Assembly: GCF_019097595.1 (NCBI RefSeq)
Contig: NC_080716.1
Coordinates: forward strand, 12,878,901-12,942,900
Direction: 5' to 3'
DNA length: 64,000 bases
Source: Hemibagrus wyckioides
Lineage: Eukaryota > Chordata > Actinopteri > Siluriformes > Bagridae
Each line of letters opens with the position of its first letter. Position 1 is the first letter of the stretch. The notes below the pieces were generated by a model, which was not told the DNA's origin, did not search any database, and saw only the letters and a program-made list of their open reading frames with translations. Positions 46,826 through 63,600 of the stretch are shown here, piece after piece. The translations under genes were made by a program, and so were the position numbers.

Positions 46826-48464
46826 CGATGTCCCGTCAAAATGTCTCAAACAAACAAAGAAAAAGAAAAAGAAAAACACGTCTCCAATGTCTTAAAACGT
46901 CTGGAGTGAATTCTCTTGTCCCCAAAACAAGGCGAAGGAGCCGCAAGTAGCGCCAGCGTTTCTCAAGCGGCAAGTAGAAGCATGACTGCGTTAGCGTGGC
47001 TCGTCCAGGTGCGCGGGCGCCTCTGAGCTGCGCTGATTTGCCTCCGTGTTGAACAGAAAGCGCTCACCTGCACAGAGGCGCAAGGCTCGCGCCACGCCGC
47101 CATCTGTTTACCAGGACACTCGCGATGTCCGCTTGCCACGCGCGATAATCCAGGCGTTATCATTCACACGCATCTCATCTCATCTCATCTCATCTCACAC
47201 GCTCGTGCTGCTGGATCCTCCTCGAGCTGAATTCTCTGGAATAATCGTTGAGTGACAGGAGCGTGAACTTTAGCTCCGCCCCCCCCGCCCCCCCCCCGTA
47301 TTTAAAGGAGCATTCCCGGCAAACTCGACTCTTGAGTCACCCTTGAGTTTCATCCAAGCTATGCACGCGCACACACGCGCGCACACACACACACCAGGGC
47401 GCGACGCTAGGTGCGAAGCAAATATGACAGGGTGGGTTTCCGCTAATACGCATAAGCCTTAAACATGCACCTGAATCCTGGAATTCGATTTTCTTTGCAG
47501 TGTTTTTGAGTCATTGTTCTGTAGGAAGAAAGAAAGAAACAAAGTCCCATTCATCTACGCCAATTTTTAACCATGATATGAACAATCATTGTTATTACAA
47601 TGTAATAATCATATTATTGCCATTACAATTATTTTGTCTAGCAACATAATCAAAGTATGCTGATTTCTTCCATACTGTGCAGACCTTCCGTACTTATAAC
47701 CTACATAATTCCAAATCTAATCATGTGCGGTGGTTTAGTTTTAGAAGTGGTTTGATTGGTGTCAGATTAAAGGCTGGAGGGAGGCAGAAAGCGGAAAACA
47801 GGGAAAGCAGTTAAGTGGGAAATGCTAGTGGATCAAAGCCATGGCGTTCACTGCCCCTTTCCTGATTGGCTGTGTGGAATGCGGACAGGCTGAAAGGCTT
47901 TCCGCTCATAATCCGTTCATGTGGATTTGCAAACGTTGTCCTGTTTCTTAAATTAATCGTGAGCTGTTATTTTTCAAGGTTTTACAAGAGTTCATTGCTC
48001 TACCTCTTTCATCACTTTTAAAGCACGTGCTCAAGAGGAGATACAGCAATAATCTGATAGGCCGCACACAGTGTATTGTTTACAGTGCGGAGAGACAGTG
48101 TTTTATTTAGCAACTTGTCCTACTGATACAGCTCTTGGGTGTTGGTTGAATCACCAACCCTGATTCGATTTGGATTACCCTTGATAACGGTGAGCTTTGT
48201 GGACAATGAAGCTGACACTGACATGCCTGTCTATTTCTTGTAAGGTCAGGTGATTAGGTAAACATCAGCCTACATGCCAATCCCATATACATTACAAACT
48301 ATTAATAATTTTACATGAAATTGCATTTATTCCCTTCATTCTATCAATACTCAATCATACAAGACTATTCATTCAGAAAAGATACTCACATTTCACTCAG
48401 TTTATACAAACAGAAGTGAAATTCAGACTCTGGAAGAAATATAATTAGTAGACATTCGTAGATA

Positions 48465-48488
48465 GATGGATGGATGGATGGATGGATG

Positions 48489-48519
<31 letters not shown>

Positions 48520-48545
48520 TTGATTGATCCCATGAGGGAAGTTGT
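48465..48545. repeat. (GGAT)n(GATA)n array plus retroposon tail
   Basis: tagatggatggatggatgga passes into tagatagatagatagataga and then tttgattgatcccatgaggg. The last block is the reverse-complement form of the tail before the array at 10447. Confidence 0.8.
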
Positions 48546-49178
48546 TGTTACATCAGCTATTTTGCTGCCAAAACAGCCCTGTGCCTACGAGGCATGGACT
48601 CCACTAGATCCCTGAAGGTGTGCTGTTGTATCTGGCACCAAGATTTTAGCAGCAGATCTTTTAAGTCCTGTAAGTTGTGAGGTGGGGCCTCCATGGATTG
48701 GACTTGTTTGTTCAGCACATCCCACAGATGCTCAAATGGATTGAGATTTGGGGAATTTGGAGGCCATGTCAACACCTCAAACTCATTGTTGTGCTCATCA
48801 AACCATTCCTGAACCATTTTTGCTTTGTGGCATGGTGCATTATCCTGCTGAAAGAGGCCACAGCCAGAATAAAATTCCAGGAAAGGGTGTACATGATCTG
48901 CAACAATGCTTAGGTAGGTGGTACATGTCAAAGTAACATCCACATGGATGGCAAGGTTTCACAGCAGAACATTGCTCAAAAAATGACACTGCCTCCGCCG
49001 GCTTGCCATCTTCCCACATCCTGGTGCGATGTGTTCCCCTGGTAAGCGACGCACACACACCCAGGCCTTCCACGTGATGCATAAGAAAATATGATTCATC
49101 AGACCAGGCCACCTTCTTCCATTGCTCTGTGGTCCAGTTGAAATGCTCACATGCCCATTGTTGCCACTTTGTGTATAT
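48546..49178 (-). pseudogene. Tc1-like transposase relic (catalytic part, DDE motifs visible)
   Basis: The minus strand encodes, in broken frames, [20 protein letters not shown] (first catalytic D in WSDES), a 128-codon open stretch with [18 protein letters not shown] (second D), and WPPNSPNLNPFEHLWDVLNK (final E). It ends LKSWCQIQQHTFRDLVESMP. The spacing between QDNAP and FEHLW fits a DD34E Tc1 enzyme. The C-terminal block is the same family as the element at 34000-34518. The N-terminal part is lost at the TA array, and a frame shift lies near 48950. Confidence 0.75.
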
Positions 49179-49202
49179 ATGTATGTATGCATGTATGTAT
49201 AC

Positions 49203-49284
<82 letters not shown>

Positions 49285-49352
49285 GTATATATATATATAT
49301 ATATATATATATACGTATATATATATATATATATACACACACACAAATATAA
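49176..49352. repeat. long (TA)n array with GTAT/ATAC flanks
   Basis: About 130 bases of TA, interrupted twice by cgta, are flanked by tgtatgtatgcatgtatgta then tacatacatacatacata, which are complementary. The whole block is self-complementary and sits at the broken edge of the Tc1 transposase relic. Confidence 0.9.
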
Positions 49353-49989
49353 GACTAGGAAGAAAGAAGAAAACCTTAAATATAACAAGTTAAACTAAAC
49401 ATAGTAGTGCAGATATGAAACACAATTGTGGATTTAAACATATTTACATCAGTATTTTCATCACAGTACACATGTGCAAACTGGCAGTAGATAATGTATA
49501 TAAGTACATCTTTGGCCACTTGTATTAGCAGCTGCTGTATGTGATTAAAAAGATCAAAACATTCAAGACAGCGTACTTGTCTTGAATACTAACAGGTTGT
49601 CCTGAATACTCAGAGTTTGCACATTAGTACACATTATTTCAGCTAGGGAAGGACAGATTGATATTTAAAATTAATGCTTTTATAATGATATTGTAAAGGG
49701 GGGCTCCCAAGTGGTGCAACAGAACATCCAGAGAGTGCAAGGTTGAATCCTGACAATGCTGTGGGTTGAACTAAATCGTCTGTGGTTTCTCTCCTCTGTC
49801 CCTTGCCTCCTAACAATCACTGAAATATCTGTGAAATCATGAACATGGAAACCTGGTGACACAGCATGAGTCAACAGTTTCACAAGTCTCAGAGTCTTCA
49901 CGGCTGGTAGCTTTTGTATGATTGGAATTTGCCAAGACCATATTAGGGAGAAAAATGCATGGGAGGAAACAAAGAGTAGCACATATAGC

Positions 49990-50810
49990 ACATAATATTG
50001 ATGTGTATGATAGGAACTAATGCTGCTTCCTTGATCTCAGTGATTCTGACTGTGGTATGGTTGTTAGTCCCAGAGAAGCTGGTTTGAGAATTTCAGAAAC
50101 TCTTGGGATTTTTATGCACAACAGTTTCAGGAGTTTAAACCAAATGGTGCAACAAGCAAAAAACATTCAGTGAGAAGCAGTTCTGTGGGTGGAAGCATGG
50201 TTTTGGTGAGAGAGATCATGATTTGACAGGAAGAATAAACACTCTTTACAGGCACCTCAAAATACACAACATGTTAAACCTTGAAGAGGATTCTTGAGTG
50301 AGCTTCAGTCCTATCAGACAAGAACAGAAATCTAAGGCTACACTGGCCACGGACTCACCCAAACTGGATAGATGATAATTGGGAAAATATAGCCAGATCT
50401 TGATTTCTGTGTCAGATATTAGTGTCAAGAGTATGAATCTATGAACCCAACCTGCCTTGTGTCAGCAGTTCAGGTTGGTAGTGTAATGTAATGTTTTCTT
50501 GGCATACATTGGGCCCCTTAATACTAACTGAGCATCATTGGAATACCAGAGCATGAGTATTGTTGCTGACCATGTGTATCCCTTTAGCAACAATTTTCCC
50601 ATTTTATTATAGCTACTTCCTTACAGATAATGTGCCATGTCACAAAGCAAAAGTCTTAGGTCAATCAGTAACAGTATACTTCACTGGCCTTCCCAGTCAC
50701 CAGATCTGTATCCAATGGAGCATCTTTGGGATGTGGTAAAATAGAAGATTCATAGCATAAATGTGCAGCACACTGACATGGAGAGAACATGCAAAACTCC
50801 ACAAAAAAAA
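49990..50810 (+). mobile_element. Tc1-like transposon relic (second family)
   Basis: Plus-strand blocks ctatgaacccaacctgcctt, tcagcagttcaggttggtag, ttcttggcatacattgggcc, gtattgttgctgaccatgtg and ccagtcaccagatctgtatc then aatggagcatctttgggatg follow the order of a Tc1 transposase ([28 protein letters not shown]). Many indels make it non-functional. Blocks 50420-50510 align with 23080-23190. Confidence 0.65.
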
Positions 50811-51129
50811 GAAATTATTCTATGCACTGTTTGGCTTTTTACATTCCAGCGTCTGTAATATTTCTAAATGCATAATAAAAGGTTAAGCGTTTGGTCAAAA
50901 CAAGTTGGCAGTCTTAACTTAGTAAATGATATAGCTACATATTACCAAAATTTGACTCAAACCATTTATTTCATGCATAATTCACTGCAAATTCCCTCTT
51001 TCCATACACAGGTACACTGTCTCTGTATCAGCTATAGTCTTTGGTATCATGTGGTATTGGATTAGTATTCCAGATGTAGTCCTCCTTTCTAGATATAACA
51101 AGCTCCACTATTCTGGGAAGGCTTTCCAC

Positions 51130-53095
51130 TAGATTTTTGGAGTGTGGCTGTTGAGATTTGTATCCATTCAGCTACAAGAGCATTAGTGAGATCATATTTG
51201 TGTTCATTCAGCTACAAGAGCATTAGTGAGATCAGATTTGTGTTCATTCAGCTACAAGAGCATTAGTGAGATCAGATTTGTGTTCATTCAGCTACAAGAG
51301 CATTAGTGAGATCATATTTGTGCTCATTCAGCTACAAGAGTATTAGTGAGATCAGATTTGTGTTCATTCAGCTAGAAGAGCATTAGTGAGATCAGATTTG
51401 TGTTCATTCAGCTACAAGAGCATTAGTGAGATCAGATTTGTGTTCATTCAGCTACAAGAGCATTAGTGAGATCAGATTTGTGTTCATTCAGCTACAAGAG
51501 CATTAGTGAGATCAGATTTGTGTTCATTCAGCTACAAGAGCATTAGTGAGATCAGATTTGTGTTCATTCAGCTACAAGAGCATTAGTGAGATCAGATTTG
51601 TGTTCATTCAGCTACAAGAGCATTAGTGAGATCAGATTTGTGTTCATTCAGCTACAAGAGTATTAGTGAGATCAGATTTGTGTTCATTCAGCTACAAGAG
51701 CATTAGTGAGATCATATTTGTGCTCATTCAGCTACAAGAGCATTAGTGAGATCATATTTGTGTTCATTCAGCTACAAGAGTATTAGTGAGATCATATTTG
51801 TGTTCATTCAGCTACAAGAGTATTAGTGAGATCATATTTGTGCTCATTCAGCTACAAGAGTATTAGTGAGATCATATTTGTGCTCATTCAGCTACAAGAG
51901 TATTAGTGAGATCATATTTGTGTTCATTCAGCTACAAGAGCATTAGTGAGATCAGATTTGTGTTCATTCAGCTACAAGAGCATTAGTGAGATCATATTTG
52001 TGTTCATTCAGCTACAAGAGCATTAGTGAGATCAGATTTGTGTTCATTCAGCTACAAGAGTATTAGTGAGATCATATTTGTGTTCATTCAGCTACAAGAG
52101 CATTAGTGAGATCAGATTTGTGTTCATTCAGCTACAAGAGTATTAGTGAGATCATATTTGTGTTCATTCAGCTAGAAGAGCATTAGTGAGATCATATTTG
52201 TGTTCATTCAGCTACAAGAGTATTAGTGAGATCAGATTTGTGCTCATTCAGCTACAAGAGTATTAGTGAGATCAGATTTGTATCCATTCAGCCAGAAGAG
52301 TATTAGTGAGATCATATTTGTGCTCATTCAGCTACAAGAGCATTAGTGAGATCAGATTTGTGTTCATTCAGCTAGAAGAGCATTAGTGAGATCAGATTTG
52401 TGTTCATTCAGCTACAAGAGTATTAGTGAGATCATATTTGTGTTCATTCAGCTACAAGAGCATTAGTGAGATCATATTTGTGTTCATTCAGCTACAAGAG
52501 CATTAGTGAGATCAGATTTGTGTTCATTCAGCTACAAGAGTATTAGTGAGATCAGATTTGTGTTCATTCAGCTACAAGAGCATTAGTGAGATCATATTTG
52601 TGCTCATTCAGCTACAAGAGTATTAGTGAGATCAGATTTGTGTTCATTCAGCTAGAAGAGTATTAGTGAGATCATATTTGTGTTCATTCAGCTACAAGAG
52701 CATTAGTGAGATCATATTTGTGTTCATTCAGCTACAAGAGCATTAGTGAGATCATATTTGTGCTCATTCAGCTACAAGAGTATTAGTGAGATCATATTTG
52801 TGCTCATTCAGCTACAAGAGTATTAGTGAGATCATATTTGTGTTCATTCAGCTACAAGAGCATTAGTGAGATCATATTTGTGTTCATTCAGCTACAAGAA
52901 CATTAGTGAGATCATATTTGTGCTCATTCAGCTACAAGAGCATCAGTGAGATCAGATGTGTGTTCATTCAGCTACAAGAGCATTAGTGAGATCAGACACT
53001 AATGCCTGGTGAGGAGACCTGGGGTGCAGCCAGTGCTTCATCCCAAAAGTATTTAGTGAGGGTGAGGTCAGGGCTCTGTGCTGGATATGCTTTAA
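51130..53095 (-). mobile_element. Tc1-like relic carrying an internal minisatellite
   Basis: The right flank (53001-53095: cttcatcccaaaagtattta, gaggtcagggctctgtgctg) and left flank (tggagtgtggctgttgagat) match the Tc1 relic family at 17640 and 24930. On the minus strand the right flank corresponds to the PDLNPIEHLWDE region, degraded. The minisatellite lies between the flanks, where the single DLTNALVAE segment would be. Confidence 0.65.
51161..52996. repeat. 40-bp minisatellite, 46 units
   Basis: The unit is tgttcattcagctacaagag followed by cattagtgagatcagatttg. It starts at 51161 and repeats every 40 bases with no length change; the 46th unit starts at 52961 and diverges after 52996. Variation is almost entirely at a few fixed positions: c or t in [ct]attag, g or t in atca[gt]att, t or c in tg[tc]tc, and c or g in cta[cg]aag. 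There are no spacers. Confidence 0.97.
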
Positions 53096-53096
53096 G

Positions 53097-53184
<88 letters not shown>

Positions 53185-53303
53185 AACTTTATTTATCCCA
53201 GTGGGAAATTTACATATTAGGTTGTCACATAAGTCATATTAGGTTGGTAGATAGCCAGGTGCCCATATGCTTTAAGTAGATAGATAGATAGATAGATAGA
53301 TAG
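53096..53303. repeat. two (GATA)n arrays with duplicated flank
   Basis: Array 1 is 53096-53184 and array 2 is about 53277-53303. Each is preceded by atatgctttaagtagataga. Between them lies aaactttatttatcccagtg then ggaaatttacatattagg, a retroposon tail. The arrays end about 250 bases before the snrpf start codon. Confidence 0.85.
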
Positions 53304-53439
53304 AGCCCTCTGTTGGTCGCATAATAATATATCACAAAAATCTCCAATACAAAGGCAGAGTATAGGTTAATTGCACACTCCAGGACAGGGGAGGTCGCTG
53401 GTGTTCATTTTCTCCACACTCTCGGTTCAAAGGTCACTC

Positions 53440-53551
53440 GTTGTCCTTCCCTTTCCTGGCGGCAAGGCATGCGAGTGCGCTTCTGAAACAGATTCTTTTT
53501 TGAATGAAGAATTATTTTTTTGGTATTAAAACCTAATTTACCTTTCTAAAC
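53440..53551 (+). promoter_or_regulatory. putative snrpf 5' UTR and promoter-proximal region
   Basis: The region just upstream of the ATG contains a pyrimidine tract (tccttccctttcc near 53443) followed by GC-rich sequence (tggcggcaaggcatgcgagtgcgc). This resembles the TOP-like starts of housekeeping genes. No TATA box is evident. Microsatellite GATA arrays end about 250 bases upstream of the ATG. Confidence 0.35.
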
Positions 53552-58494
<4,943 letters not shown>

Positions 58495-58636
58495 CGTGGA
58501 ATTATAGATTTGGGGTTAAAAATGTGTGGGTTAGTTTGTCTAGTTGTATTTGAAGTTTTTTGTTTCTTCATTTTGTGAATTCATGTGGTGTTTTTTTTAC
58601 ACTATAAAGCATAATTTCTGGATGCACAATGATGCA

Positions 58637-58642
58637 AATAAA
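58637..58642 (+). terminator. snrpf polyadenylation signal
   Basis: AATAAA lies about 145 bases after the snrpf stop codon and is followed within 40 bases by T/GT-rich sequence (ttttgtatcttgcttgttttcttg). This is a good match for a short housekeeping-gene 3' UTR. Confidence 0.65.
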
Positions 58643-58726
58643 ATTATGCATTTTGTATCTTGCTTGTTTTCTTGAATGCACTTGGAGAACCGATGATCTC
58701 AGCCTTTGAATTTGGCCAAAATGTAA

Positions 58727-58768
<42 letters not shown>

Positions 58769-59659
58769 AAAGACAGAAGTTTCTGAAAGAGTTCACTTTG
58801 ATGGTTCACTATCTGTGGCTACACCAGCCATAGGGATTTATTTTGTAGGGTTTTTATTCCTCTCTCATGCAAACCATACAGTCAGGCTTGATGTATGCTA
58901 GTCTTTGGGGAAAGTATTTAATTTCATGGGATTCATTACACTAACAGTGTGTTGTGTCCTTTAGAAGAGGAGAGGTGTGTGCGGGGTACTGTTTTGAGCA
59001 GTGTCTTGTATGTGGCATGCAAATGTACCTGACACATTGGCACAGATATTCTTTACAAGAGCAGTAATCTAGTAATACTAGTTATGCAAAATATGATGGA
59101 ACCATCGCAACTGGCCCACCTTTACAGGTACTCGGTCCTGCACCAACTGTGAGCCAGTAAGTAACATTTTGTTAAAAAAACTGGATACATGAGATAGATA
59201 TGACAATTATTCAGTACTGACTTTTTTCCTACAGGAACATTGTGTAAATTTTCTTTTTGTGGTCTATAGAAGTTTTTACTTTGGATCTTAGAGTCATACA
59301 AAATAAGAGACCAACCCAGACATTATTAGTGTCTATGATAGCTTCTCTGAAATTGTGGCATACATGAACATTTTCTGTGGGCCTGTTATCATTTACAGAG
59401 AGCAAGTAGCAGCCTGCCTTTGGTTTGTTTCAGTCAGGATAAAGGTGAAGCTATATTAGGCCTATGGGTGAAACATGTTCTTTAAGTTTATTCATGTCAG
59501 CTGAAGTTCTCAACACTTGTTATATCACAGTGTTAGCAGGTGTGGAAATTTCCTGTGGCATTGAACTACTTTCGAACCTGAGGTGGGGTATATTAAAAAT
59601 AAACCTGTATATTGATTATAGAGCACGGTGCAGGTGTCAAGTTTAGCCTTTATTTTGTA

Positions 59660-59785
59660 GCTCACTGGGTGTTGGATTGATGATCAGAAAGTTGCGAGTT
59701 CAAATCCCCACCCTTGAGAATGTGCCTCAATTCTAAACTGCTCAGTTGTAACGAATGAGGTAAGTGTAAGGACAGTGCCACGTTT
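59660..59785 (+). mobile_element. tRNA-derived SINE head fragment
   Basis: tagctcactgggtgttggat, gttgcgagttcaaatcccc (B-box-like) and ctgctcagttgtaacgaatg resemble the SINE at 5944-6135 but diverge after about 120 bases. Confidence 0.55.
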
Positions 59786-60049
59786 TGGAGATAGACCTGA
59801 TCAAGTTCCTGTAAGCCAAAATGTACAACACTAAATAACATCCACATTTATTTAGCTGTCACTCTGCCCAGGTAGGAGGAGCTAGATCAGTTCTGACTCC
59901 ACCCCCTGAACTGTTGATTCCACAGTGAGGGCTTTTTAAGTAAGATTTTTTTAAAATGTGTAAACTCACCTACTTGGATTTAACGTCTACAAAAAAGTTA
60001 TGATCTCATCTGAGAGAAAAACCTATTTAAAATAAGATCTAATATTCAG

Positions 60050-60250
60050 TAATAATAGTCAGTCACATTTCTGTAGCACTGCCAAGTTGCCACTGTCGGG
60101 CCCTTGAGCAAGGCCCTTAACCCTCTCTGCTCCAGGGATGCTGTATCATGGCTGACCCTGTGCTCTGACCCCAACCTCCAAGGCTGGGATATGCGAAGAA
60201 AGAATTTCACTGTGCTATAATGTATATGTGACAAATAAAGGCTATAAAAA
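60050..60250 (+). mobile_element. SINE 3' region
   Basis: gcccttgagcaaggccctta, accctctctgctccagggat, gctgtatcatggctgaccct and agaatttcactgtgctataa then tgtatatgtgacaaataaag form a common fish SINE body and tail; the tRNA-like head is missing. Confidence 0.6.
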
Positions 60251-60605
60251 TGGTCTAATTGTATCACATCAATATTTTATCACCTAACCTAATTGAGAAT
60301 TGGTGCTATTTATTTATTTATATTTAATCATCACATGGATTTGAGAGATTGGGTGTGTCACTGAATGTGTGCAAAATAGGTGAAATGGTTGATTTTCACA
60401 TTTTTTCACTTGGAGACATCCCCCACCCCACAGCACCAACCATTTATTTTTCGTCTCTGTGCTCCTCCCCCTAGCAGACCTTTGCCCAGTTGGTTGCCTC
60501 ATTTTAACTTTGCTAAATATTTACCTGCCTTTTCATGTGTCTGGTGTAAATGTGAACTCAGCTCTGATAAAGTGCTTGTGTTTTAAGAGGATAAGCTGCT
60601 ACAAA

Positions 60606-63600
60606 ATGTCTGACAGTCTTCGGCTTTTAGTGAAAAATGCCAAACAGGTGGTTATGGTGTGTAAAAATGGTGAACAGTTTCTGACCAAAGATGGAATGCA
60701 GAATCTGGCAATTCTTGAGAATGCAAGTGTGGTAATTGGACAGTAAGTGATTCCTGAAAGCATGAGTATATTTATGTAAGAATGTGTACACTTGCCTGGA
60801 ATGAAAGTGTGCTCTGTTATGTTTGTGCATTGCCTGTGTCTATGTCTGTCTGTTCTAGTAATGGACTTATAGAAGCCGTGGGACCGACAGACTACATCGA
60901 ATCCCACTACAGAGAAGCTGTGTTTGATAAAGTTTTGGATGCGACTGGCATGTGTGTTCTCCCTGGTAAGTACTCATTCTACTTTGTTAAATTTGTTAAA
61001 TTACAGTGGTTTAGTGGTTAGCATGTTTACCTTGCACCTCTGGGAGGGCTGGGGTTAGAATCCTGCCCCCCCCATGCTTTGGAGGATTCCTCCCCCACTC
61101 TGAAGAAATGCAATTCAATGTAGCCTGATAGGCATCTGTGTGTTCTGTAGGCTGATTGGTGTCTGTAAACTGCATGTAGTGTGTGGTGTGAATGGGTGTG
61201 TGGTTATGCCCTGCATTCTGCCCTCCAGTGTATTACCCCTGCTTTGTGCCCAAATCCTTTGGAATAGGCTCCACGCTCCCTGTGACCCTGTGCAGGATAA
61301 GCTGTATAGATGGATAATATTAAGTCATCTAATTTTTTATTTCAGGGTTGGTTGATGCACACACTCATCCAGTTTGGGCTGGAGACAGAGTGCATGAGTT
61401 TGCAATGAAGGTAAACTTGTGGGTCATGGCACATGTTCACATGTGAAGATGTGGGTCATGGCATGCATACTAATATATTCTGTGTGTTTATGTGTAGTTA
61501 GCTGGAGCCACATACATGCAGGTGCATGAGGCTGGTGGGGGAATTCACTTCACTGTAACACACACACGTGCAACAGGTCCAGAAACTCTGCTGCAGGGGT
61601 TGAAGGGCAGACTGGAGCGTATGCTGAGAGCTGGAACTACACTGGTGGAGTGTAAGAGCGGTTATGGGCTGGAGCTTAATACCGAGCTCAAAATGTTGAA
61701 TGTTATAGACGCAGCTAGGAAGACCATGCCTATCGGGATATCTTCAACATACTGCGGTGCACATGCAGTGCCCAGGTGAAAAGTTCTTTCTCATTATTGC
61801 TCACACACTGATCAGGCATAACATTATGAGCACATGGTAGGTGAAGTGAATAACACTGAGTATCTACTCATCATGGCACTTGTTAGGCACTTAGCGGGTG
61901 GGATTTATTAGGCTCAAAGTTGATGTGTTAGAAGCAGGGAAAATGGGCAAGCGTAAGGATTTGAGCGAGTTTGACAAGGACCAAATTGTGATGGCTAGAT
62001 GACTGGATCAGAGCATCTCCAAAACTGCAGCTCTTGTGGGCTGTTCCCGGTCTGCAGTGGTCAGTATCTATCAAAAGTGGTCCAAGGAAGAAACAATGGT
62101 GAACTGGCGACAGGGTCATGGGCAGCCAAGGCTCATTGATGATTTGGCAGCAAAAGGGGGACCAACACAATATTAGGCAGGTGGTCATAATGGTCTGCCT
62201 GATCAGTGTATAGAGTAGTCATAGAGTAGTGGGGTGTTCCCGGTCTGCAGTGGTCAGTATCTATCAAAAGCATCCTTTAATTCCTGTAAGTTTTGGCAGC
62301 AAAAGTGGGGCCAACACAATATTAGGCATAATGTTATGCCTGATCGGTGTATACTGGCTCATGTTATACACAAAGCAGAAGCAGGTCAAATAAAGTGTTG
62401 AAACACAGAGGTCTTTTCATCTCATCTTTTCATCCTGTTCTTTATTTTCTTTCTGAACTGTGGTTCATGTGTTGACAGCTAGAATTGGATTAGGAACTGT
62501 TGATCTAATGCATAAAAAAACCCACACATAGTTTCTCTGTCACTTTCATATACTCACACACACTCTCTTGACTTCTGCTCATGTTTAGAGGGAAGACTAT
62601 GGAGGAGGCAACTGAGGACATTCTCTCAGTGCAGCTGCCTGCAATACAAAAGCAGATTTCCGCAGGCAATCTGCAGGTGGACAACATTGACGTGTTTTGT
62701 GAGAAAGGGGTTTTTGATCTAAATTCCACACGCCAAATTCTCCAGGCTGGGAAAGACATAGGCCTTAACATCAACTTTCATGGAGATGAGCTGCATCCTA
62801 TGAACTCTGCACAGGTGTGTACACATCCAGTAATATCTGTTTATCTATCTCTTTTATACCTCATATATTTAAAACTATGAGTGTTTATAGGTCAAAGAGA
62901 TTCAACAAACACACTTCATGTGGCTCAAACCTACACATAATTAAAAGGAGTCATATAAGTTAGGTGCAAAGCAGAATCATTTCTTTTGTTATCCTACATT
63001 ATGCTGTTGTTGCCATTGCTAATTAACAGGAATTATGGGAAAAGACTCACTGTAAATGGGGAGTTGAATATTAAGGGGAAAAATAGTTTTCAACTGTCTA
63101 GTTTAGTCTGTGTCTATAACTGCTTTTGATTCTTGTTCTTGGATGACAGGAGAGGAACCTCATCCATCACAAGCTTTGATGCTTTGTGTGTACTGAGATG
63201 CTTTTCTGCTTACCAAGGCTTAAATTCAACAACAATAAAACACATTGCCTTTTTGTCCTCACTCCTGATGTTAGCTTGGGGCAGAGCTTAGTGCTTTAGC
63301 CATAAGTCACCTAGAGGAAGTGACTGATGAGGGCATTGCCGCCATGGCAAGGGCAAAGACGTGTGCTGTCCTGCTGCCTACCACTGCCTACATTCTCAGG
63401 TAGAGGTTTATAGTAAAAACTGTCCTAAAAATGATCTGAACTACAAAAATAGATTGAAATCAAAATTTATATCATCCCTCAAACCAGGCTTCCACGTCCT
63501 CGGGCTAGAGATATGCTTGATGCTGGAGTTATTGTATCACTTGGAAGTGACTTTAATCCAAATGCGTACTGCTGCTCGATGGTAACGGACACATATATGT

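Larger units (their letters stand above)
46826..53551. other. ntn4-snrpf divergent spacer
   Basis: The layout from left is the ntn4 promoter region (to about 47420), then unremarkable AT-rich sequence (47420-48460). Next come a GGAT/GATA array with a retroposon tail, a Tc1 transposase relic split by a TA array (48535-49350), and a second Tc1 relic (49990-50800). The right part holds the 40-bp minisatellite inside a third Tc1 relic (51130-53095), GATA arrays, and the snrpf promoter. Confidence 0.7.
58495..60605. other. snrpf-amdhd1 spacer: SINE pieces, poly-T run, no ccdc38
   Basis: The snrpf 3' UTR runs to about 58665. A 35-base T run lies at 58730-58764, and SINE pieces lie at 59660-59785 and 60050-60250. 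No coding exon was recognised between the two genes. Confidence 0.6.
61776..62588 (+). other. amdhd1 intron 4: two Tc1 fragments
   Basis: This intron is mostly transposon: a near full-ended deletion derivative (61805-62208) and a second partial copy (62229-62349). The rest is short unique sequence up to the exon 5 acceptor. Confidence 0.65.

Noticed and set aside
48557..48943. Active transposase gene
   Set aside because: The catalytic blocks are readable, but the frame is shifted upstream, the N-terminal DNA-binding half is gone, and one terminal repeat is missing.
48840..49398. Long frames on both strands rich in alternating Tyr/Ile (up to 182 codons)
   Set aside because: The YIYIYI stretches are translations of the TA microsatellite. 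Only the flanking transposase pieces are real homology, and they are broken.
51161..52996. CRISPR-like array
   Set aside because: The 40-bp units abut directly with no unique spacers, and the setting is a vertebrate genome; it is a minisatellite.
58495..60605. ccdc38 remnant expected from human gene order
   Set aside because: No coiled-coil-type exon or matching frame is visible; the space holds SINE pieces and simple sequence.
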